Origin: Avidehalobacter sp964569265
Lineage (GTDB): Bacteria > Bacillota > Dehalobacteriia > UBA4068 > UBA4997
Assembly (NCBI GenBank): GCA_964569265.1
Contig: CAZMTO010000005.1
Coordinates: 12,290-76,289 of the forward strand
Length of the DNA stretch: 64,000 nucleotides
Reading direction: 5' to 3'
The notes beneath the pieces were generated by a model. That model made no database searches. It was not told the DNA's origin and saw only the letters and a list, made by a program, of their open reading frames with translations. Each line of letters begins with the position of its first letter. Position 1 is the first letter of the stretch. This document shows, piece by piece, positions 59,521 to 64,000 of this stretch. A program made the position numbers and the translations under genes.

Positions 59521-59545
59521 ATTTATAATATGCATACCTATAAAT
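59521..59545. promoter_or_regulatory. Palindrome upstream of znuA, candidate metalloregulator operator
   Basis: ATTTATA (59521-59527) and TATAAAT (59539-59545) form a perfect 7-bp dyad with an 11-nt centre, lying between the -10 and the znuA start. A Zur- or MntR-type repressor is the obvious candidate; no regulator gene is adjacent. Confidence 0.5.
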
Positions 59546-59573
59546 TTTAACGCCAAAGGGGGGTATTTGTCAA
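59544..59573 (-). promoter_or_regulatory. Promoter for znuABC
   Basis: On the - strand, consensus TTGACA (59573-59568) and TAAAAT (59549-59544) are separated by 18 nt. The -10 abuts the palindrome at 59521-59545. Confidence 0.7.
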
Positions 59574-59686
59574 GTTAGTCATAACTATCGGCAGAAAAAA
59601 TTGTACTTTGGGCAGGATTATTCTGCTATCTGTCGAATAAAAACTTGGTAAATCAAGGGTTAAAATTTATTATTCAGGAGGCTACA

Positions 59687-61813
59687 ATGACAGAGATTTT
59701 AAGAAAAAGCATTGAAGTAGGCGGAAGAACGCTTACCCTGGAAACCGGCAGAATGGCCAAGCAGGCCAGCGGTGCGGTTTTTGTAACTTACGGTGACACA
59801 GCGGTTTTGGCAACTGCTACCGTTGCTGCTAAGGCTAAAGACGGTATTGACTTCTTCCCCTTGACTGTTGATTACGAAGAAAAAATGTACGCTGTGGGCA
59901 AAATTCCCGGTGGCTTTATTCGCCGCGAGGGCCGTGCCAGCAATCAGGCAATTTTAAATGCCCGCCTTATTGACCGCCCGCTGCGTCCGCTGTTCCCCAA
60001 GGCATACCGCAAGGATGTTCAGGTTATTGCCACTATACTTTCGGTAGACCACGATTGCCCGCCGGAAATTACCGCTATGTGCGGTGCATCGGCGGCGCTG
60101 CATATTTCTCACGCACCCTTTGCCGGCCCCATTGCCGGTGTTATTATGGGTATGGTAGACGGTGAGTTTGTTATTAACCCCACCGTAGCACAAAAAGAAA
60201 GAAGCGTTATGCACATTGCCGTAGCCGGCACCAAAGACGCTATTATGATGGTAGAAGCCGGTGCTGCGGAAATTCCGGAAGAAACTATTCTGGATGCTAT
60301 TTTAACCGCTCACGAGGAAATTAAGCGCATAGTTGCCTTTATTGAGGAGTTCCGCGCTGAGGCTTTGGCGATGGGTCTGGCTAAGGAAAAAGAGGTGTTT
60401 GTAGAAGAACATCCCTCGGAGGAGCTGGAAGCCGCCATTATGGCATATAAAGACGAGCTGGCAGCCGCCGTACACAAGTGCGCTACCGAAAAGCTCCCCA
60501 AGGAGGAACGCGAGGAGCTGCTGGAGGCTACCAAGGCTGCTATTGTCGAACGTTTTGCCGGTGAAGAATATGCCGACGAACAGGCTAATATTGCCAAATT
60601 TATTGATAAAATGGAAAAAGAAGTTTTCCGCACCATGATTGCGCGTGATAAGCTGCGTATTGACGGCCGTGCCCTTAACGAGGTTCGCCCGATTACCTGC
60701 GAGGTAGATATTTTGGGCAAGGTACATGGGTCGTCGCTGTTTACACGTGGCCAAACGCAGGTGCTTAACATTTGTACGCTGGGCACTTTAAGCGAGTCGC
60801 AGACTTTGGACGGTTTGGGGCTGGAAACTTCTAAGCGCTATATGCACCAGTACAACTTCCCGCCGTACAGCACCGGTGAAACCAGACCTATGCGCGGCCC
60901 CGGCCGTCGTGAGATTGGTCACGGTGCGCTGGCAGAACGTGCGCTGGAGCCGGTTATTCCTTCGGCAGAAGAATTCCCCTATGCTATCCGTATGGTATCC
61001 GAGGCTATTGAGAGCAACGGTTCTACCTCTATGGCATCGGTATGTTCTTCTACCATGAGCCTGATGGCTGCCGGTGTACCGATTTCCGCACCGGTATCCG
61101 GCTGTGCAATGGGTCTTATCAGCGATGGCGAAAATATGACCATTTTGACGGATATTCAGGGTATGGAAGACTTTTTGGGCGATATGGACTTTAAGGTGGC
61201 CGGTACTCCCAAGGGTGTTACCGCCATCCAGATGGACATTAAGATTGCCGGCATTAACAAGGAGATTTTAACGGCAGCTTTGGCGCAGGCCAAAGAGGGC
61301 AGAGCGTTTATTTTGGGCAAAATGCTGGCCTGCATTGCCGAACCCAGAGCGGATATTTCTAAAAATGCACCGCGCATTATGTCTATGCAAATTCATCCCG
61401 ATAAAATCCGTGAGGTTATTGGCAGCGGCGGCAAAACTATTCGCCGTATTGTCGAAGAAACCGGCGCTCAGGTGGATATTGAAGAAAGCGGCGTAGTTTC
61501 TATTGCCAGTGTAGATTCGGAAGCCGGCTTAAAGGCTAAGGCCATTATAGAAGCTATTTGCGCCGAACCGGTGGTTGGCCAGATTTATACCGGCCGCGTT
61601 ACCGGCGTTAAAGAATTTGGCGCGTTTGTTGAAATTATCCCCGGTGTGTTTGGCGGCAAGGGTAAAGAGGGTATGGTTCATATATCTGAGCTGGACAAGA
61701 GCCGTGTTGCCAAGGTAGAGGATATTTGCAACGAAGGTGATATGCTTACCGTTAAGGTTATTAATATTGATGCGGCGGGGAAAATTAAATTATCGCGCAA
61801 GGCTACTCTGTAG
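59687..61813 (+). CDS. pnp: Polyribonucleotide nucleotidyltransferase (PNPase)
   Basis: A phosphorolytic 3'-5' exoribonuclease of 708 residues. Two RNase PH domains (first with VGKIPGGFIRREGRASNQAI and LIDRPLRPLFPKAYRKDVQV, second with LFTRGQTQVLNICTLGTLSE and FPPYSTGETRPMRGPGRREI) flank a helical region. A KH domain (IREVIGSGGKTIRRIVEETG) and an S1 domain (EFGAFVEIIPG, EGMVHISELDKSRV) end the protein. The ATG at 59687 follows AGGAGG. rpsO, often found before pnp, is not present here. A weak promoter (TTGTAC 59601, TGCTAT 59624) may precede it. Confidence 0.97.
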   Translation: MTEILRKSIEVGGRTLTLETGRMAKQASGAVFVTYGDTAVLATATVAAKAKDGIDFFPLTVDYEEKMYAVGKIPGGFIRREGRASNQAILNARLIDRPLRPLFPKAYRKDVQVIATILSVDHDCPPEITAMCGASAALHISHAPFAGPIAGVIMGMVDGEFVINPTVAQKERSVMHIAVAGTKDAIMMVEAGAAEIPEETILDAILTAHEEIKRIVAFIEEFRAEALAMGLAKEKEVFVEEHPSEELEAAIMAYKDELAAAVHKCATEKLPKEEREELLEATKAAIVERFAGEEYADEQANIAKFIDKMEKEVFRTMIARDKLRIDGRALNEVRPITCEVDILGKVHGSSLFTRGQTQVLNICTLGTLSESQTLDGLGLETSKRYMHQYNFPPYSTGETRPMRGPGRREIGHGALAERALEPVIPSAEEFPYAIRMVSEAIESNGSTSMASVCSSTMSLMAAGVPISAPVSGCAMGLISDGENMTILTDIQGMEDFLGDMDFKVAGTPKGVTAIQMDIKIAGINKEILTAALAQAKEGRAFILGKMLACIAEPRADISKNAPRIMSMQIHPDKIREVIGSGGKTIRRIVEETGAQVDIEESGVVSIASVDSEAGLKAKAIIEAICAEPVVGQIYTGRVTGVKEFGAFVEIIPGVFGGKGKEGMVHISELDKSRVAKVEDICNEGDMLTVKVINIDAAGKIKLSRKATL

Positions 61814-61894
61814 ACTGGAATTGACAATTACTGTTTCATATAATTTTCAATCAGGGCTGCCTGCCAAGGCAACAGGCACGTATCATAAAAAAAC

Positions 61895-61939
61895 AAAAGC
61901 TCTCATAAGCTGTGGTAAACAGTTTATGGGGGCTTTTTT
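61895..61939 (+). terminator. Terminator hairpin ending at the start codon of the next gene
   Basis: AAAAGCTCTCATAA (61895-61908) pairs with TTATGGGGGCTTTT (61924-61937), two G-U pairs, and T6 ends at 61939. The ATG of the deacetylase-like gene is at 61940, and its only purine-rich ribosome-binding candidate (GGGGG 61928-61932) is inside the 3' arm. A further small hairpin (TGCCTG 61858-61863 with CAGGCA 61873-61878) lies just upstream. Confidence 0.8.
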
Positions 61940-62671
61940 ATGCGTATGTATTTTATTCCGCGTCGACCATTATTAACCGTTTCTATGCTTGCTGTGTTGG
62001 CGGCATTGGTAGTGGCGGCACGTTTTTTAACCACCGACCGACAACTGGCGGCGTGGGTAGCAGCCGGGAGCAGCGGGCTTTCCCCGGTTATTTCCTGCGG
62101 GCAAAATGCCAATGCCGTAAGTTTGCTGGTGTCGGTAGAGGATGAAAACACTGCCGACGAGGTGGCGGCAATGCTGGCTGTGCTGGCCGATAACGGGGCG
62201 CGGGCAACTTTTTTTATCAGTGGGGGCTTTGCGGCGGATAACCCGGATACCCTGCTGTCAATAAAGGCCGGCGGGCATATGCTGGGCGTGCTTGGCAGGG
62301 CCGACGGTGCGGATTATGCGGCGGCGTTGTCGGAAATGAATGAAACTGCTGCTGCCATTGCCGATGCTGTGGGGGCGGCACCTTCGGTGTATCTGCCGGC
62401 AGGTGGTGTGGCCGGAGAAGCGGCGCGCCGTGCGGCTATGGACAGTGGGCTGATGTTTGTGCTGGGCAGCGTAGACAGCGGCGATTGGCAGGCTGAAGCT
62501 ACCGAGGATATTATTGCTAAGGTGCTGGCCCAAATCGAGCCGGGCAGCTTTATAACACTGGGCCCGGGCGATAAAACCTGTGCGGCGCTTAAAGTTTTGC
62601 TGCCGGAATTTGCCGCCAAGGGGTTGGCCTGCTGCACGGTGGATAAAACCGTAACAGCCGATGGTGAATAA
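61940..62671 (+). CDS. Polysaccharide-deacetylase-like protein, catalytic residues lost (YlxY position)
   Basis: A 243-residue protein with an N-terminal membrane anchor (residues ~10-30) and a NodB-homology-like domain. ENGARATFFISGG-like sequence (DNGARATFFISGGFAADNPD) identifies the fold. The usual TFDDG motif is replaced by LVSVEDENT, and the HxxxH metal motif by GHMLGVLG with only one His, so deacetylase activity is unlikely. The position after pnp matches Bacillus ylxY, also a divergent deacetylase. The ATG at 61940 (or 61946) is directly after a terminator. The next gene follows after 1 nt or overlaps, so both are co-transcribed. Confidence 0.75.
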   Translation: MRMYFIPRRPLLTVSMLAVLAALVVAARFLTTDRQLAAWVAAGSSGLSPVISCGQNANAVSLLVSVEDENTADEVAAMLAVLADNGARATFFISGGFAADNPDTLLSIKAGGHMLGVLGRADGADYAAALSEMNETAAAIADAVGAAPSVYLPAGGVAGEAARRAAMDSGLMFVLGSVDSGDWQAEATEDIIAKVLAQIEPGSFITLGPGDKTCAALKVLLPEFAAKGLACCTVDKTVTADGE

Positions 62672-62672
62672 T

Positions 62673-63800
62673 ATGTGTATAGTGGCAAGCATAGCAGATT
62701 TTTATACCAAAATCTGTGTGGCGGTGGCAAACATATGCCGCTTTAGATGGATTTTGGCGGTGTTAGGTGGGTGCCTGGCCATATTAGTGTGGCTAATGCC
62801 CAATGCTGCTGCCGCAGCCGAAGTATCGGTAACGGCTAAGGCCGCCCTGCTGTTAGATGCGCAAACCGGGCAGGTGTTGCAGGAAAAGCAGGGTTATACC
62901 CAGTTGCCGCCGGCCAGCACTACCAAAATTTTAACGGCTTTGCTGGCGTTGGATATTTGCCCCCTTGACCGGCAGGCGGTGGTATCGGCGGCAGCGGCAG
63001 CCGTAGGCGAAAGCAATGTGGGGCTTGTAGCCGGAGAAGAATTTGCTGTTAGCCAACTGCTTAATGCGGCCCTGCTAAAGTCTGCCAACGATGCCTGTTA
63101 TGCCATTGCCGAGGCGGCGGTGGGCAGCGAGCCATTGTTTGTGCGCCTGATGAACCTTAAAGCCGATGCTTTGGGGGCGGGGGCTGCGGTGCTGTTAAAC
63201 ACCAACGGTCTGCCGGCTGACGGCCACACTATGAGCTGCTACGATTTGGCTTTGTTGGCGCGGGCGGCTATGCAAAACAGCGAATTTAGCACGCGCGTGG
63301 GCAGTGTTTACGGCAAAATGGAGGGCGGCAGCTATAACCGCAGTTTAAAAAACACCAACAAGCTGCTTGGCATCAATCCTAACGTAACCGGGATAAAAAC
63401 CGGCACCACCAATGCCGCCGGTGCCTGTCTGGTCAGCTCTATGGCGGCCGACGGGCGCAGTGTTATTGCCGTGGTGCTAAACAGTGCCGACCGTTATGGC
63501 GATAGTCTTAAGCTGCTTAACAGCGGCATAAACGATTATGTTAATATTTTGTTGATAAAGCGCGGCACCCGGCTGGGCAGCATTTATGTGGCAAAAAGTA
63601 AAACGCAGGTGGCGGTTTGTGCGGCTGCTGATTTTTGGGTGACTTTGCCGCATGATTTTGCCCCGGCTGATTTAAGCGTGCAGTGGGCGTGGCGTACCCT
63701 TGGCAAGCGCGACAAGGTTGTATCCGGGGATGTGGTGGGGAGTTTGGGGATATATTATGCAGGTGGTTTAGTTGGTGTTATTGGACTGGAAGTCCAATAG
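62673..63800 (+). CDS. dacF: D-alanyl-D-alanine carboxypeptidase (class A low-molecular-weight PBP)
   Basis: A 375-residue exported peptidoglycan carboxypeptidase of the DacA/DacF family, trimming the terminal D-Ala of stem peptides. A signal/anchor segment (WILAVLGGCLAILVWL, then AAAAAE) precedes the catalytic motifs: Ser-x-x-Lys in PPASTTKILTALLALD, Ser-x-Asn in KSANDACYA and KTG in GIKTGTTNAAG. A C-terminal beta region follows. The start is uncertain: ATG 62673 lies 1 nt after the previous stop, while ATG 62661 would overlap it. The last residues (about GLEVQ) and the stop codon lie within a palindromic repeat. Gene symbol by family, not by orthology proof. Confidence 0.87.
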   Translation: MCIVASIADFYTKICVAVANICRFRWILAVLGGCLAILVWLMPNAAAAAEVSVTAKAALLLDAQTGQVLQEKQGYTQLPPASTTKILTALLALDICPLDRQAVVSAAAAAVGESNVGLVAGEEFAVSQLLNAALLKSANDACYAIAEAAVGSEPLFVRLMNLKADALGAGAAVLLNTNGLPADGHTMSCYDLALLARAAMQNSEFSTRVGSVYGKMEGGSYNRSLKNTNKLLGINPNVTGIKTGTTNAAGACLVSSMAADGRSVIAVVLNSADRYGDSLKLLNSGINDYVNILLIKRGTRLGSIYVAKSKTQVAVCAAADFWVTLPHDFAPADLSVQWAWRTLGKRDKVVSGDVVGSLGIYYAGGLVGVIGLEVQ

Positions 63801-63906
63801 CACCCCATCTGCTGTGTCATATAATTTCTCGCTTGTCGGCGTACTTTAGTACGCCTCTGTCGACTCGAAATTCTATTCCTTGCATCTGGGGTACTCTTGG
63901 ACTTCC
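63788..63906. repeat. Palindromic interspersed-repeat element (~119 bp)
   Basis: The ends are inverted copies: GGAAGTCCAATAGCACCCCA at 63788-63807 and, inverted with a few mismatches, about 63885-63906 (ending GGGGTACTCTTGGACTTCC). The left end adds a dyad ATTGGACT/AGTCCAAT (63780-63798), and the centre has a perfect dyad GGCGTACT-TT-AGTACGCC (63838-63855). There is no coding capacity. It looks like a REP/MITE-type element. Confidence 0.75.
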
Positions 63907-63910
63907 TTGG

Positions 63911-63948
63911 CTTTTGGTGCTTAACCGGCAACAGCACCCCACCAAAAG
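63911..63948. repeat. Second inverted repeat adjacent to the palindromic element
   Basis: CTTTTGG (63911-63917) and CCAAAAG (63942-63948) flank a smaller GGTGCT/AGCACC pair. A further copy of an ACAATAGCACC string follows at 63951-63961, related to AATAGCACC in the left arm of the neighbouring element. The remaining ~40 nt to the window end show nothing recognisable. Confidence 0.5.
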
Positions 63949-64000
63949 GGACAATAGCACCTTATCTTTAGGCTCGTTGTCTGCTTGGCTCAGCGGCGTA

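Overview
The window reads as a chromosomal segment of an anaerobic gut-type Firmicute. My best guess is the Negativicutes, near Acidaminococcaceae/Phascolarctobacterium. This rests on gene content and style (liv transporter, cobTUS salvage set, a soluble NuoEF-type flavoprotein cluster, CuAO-N-domain secreted proteins, topA-trmFO-hslVU and rpsB-tsf-pyrH-frr runs, frequent TTG/GTG starts). No rRNA or other definitive marker is present, so the placement is an inference. Two N-runs (42401-42410 and 50927-51026) show that this is a draft assembly. Most genes are on the + strand. The exceptions are a PAP2/CAP-protein pair (28687-30346) and a znu-type metal transporter (56972-59503).

Layout. 1-4126: branched-chain amino-acid ABC transporter (end of livK, then livHMGF). 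4178-5762: cytidylate-kinase-like protein and a radical SAM activase-like protein. 5912-9368: lower-ligand assembly of cobalamin (cobT, cobU, cobS, a second short CobU-like protein, a CobC-type phosphatase). 9415-13837: MscS channel, thioredoxin-reductase-like protein, asparaginase, FkbM methyltransferase, cytidine deaminase. 14015-16135: secreted protein with cadherin-like beta-sandwich domains and a CuAO-N domain. 16332-21456: carA followed by a carB reading frame fused to diaminopimelate epimerase (dapF). 21632-27330: NuoE/NuoF-like subunits and a 1142-residue Fe-S flavoprotein. 27355-28617: polyprenyl synthase and a MIF/tautomerase-like protein. 30632-35977: small unknown protein, alpha/beta hydrolase, membrane-anchored Mur ligase, ddl, dprA. 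36029-42272: topA, trmFO, hslV, hslU, a lipoprotein. 42461-45739: rpsB, tsf, pyrH, frr.

The most distinctive part is 45783-56954. It is a self-contained surface-fibre locus placed directly after frr, where uppS-cdsA is commonly found. It encodes a TetR-family regulator, a SipW-type (Ser/His) signal peptidase, five small proteins with SipW-type signal peptides (TasA/camelysin-like), a secreted 11-residue-repeat protein interrupted by an assembly gap, a 955-residue von Willebrand factor A protein, a TasA-like/Cna-B protein with an LLKTG sorting signal, and a cognate sortase. A strong promoter and repeated TTTGGC/GCCAAA dyads precede the regulator, and several gaps between the genes contain stem-loops. 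The arrangement suggests a regulated secreted fibre: SipW processes the subunits, the VWA protein could be an adhesive tip, and the LLKTG protein would be the sortase-attached base.

The window closes with znuABC (with a candidate metalloregulator palindrome), pnp, a catalytically degenerate polysaccharide-deacetylase homologue (YlxY position) whose start lies at the end of a terminator hairpin, a D-Ala-D-Ala carboxypeptidase, and a palindromic interspersed repeat that supplies the carboxypeptidase stop codon. No tRNA, rRNA, CRISPR array, transposase or phage gene was seen.
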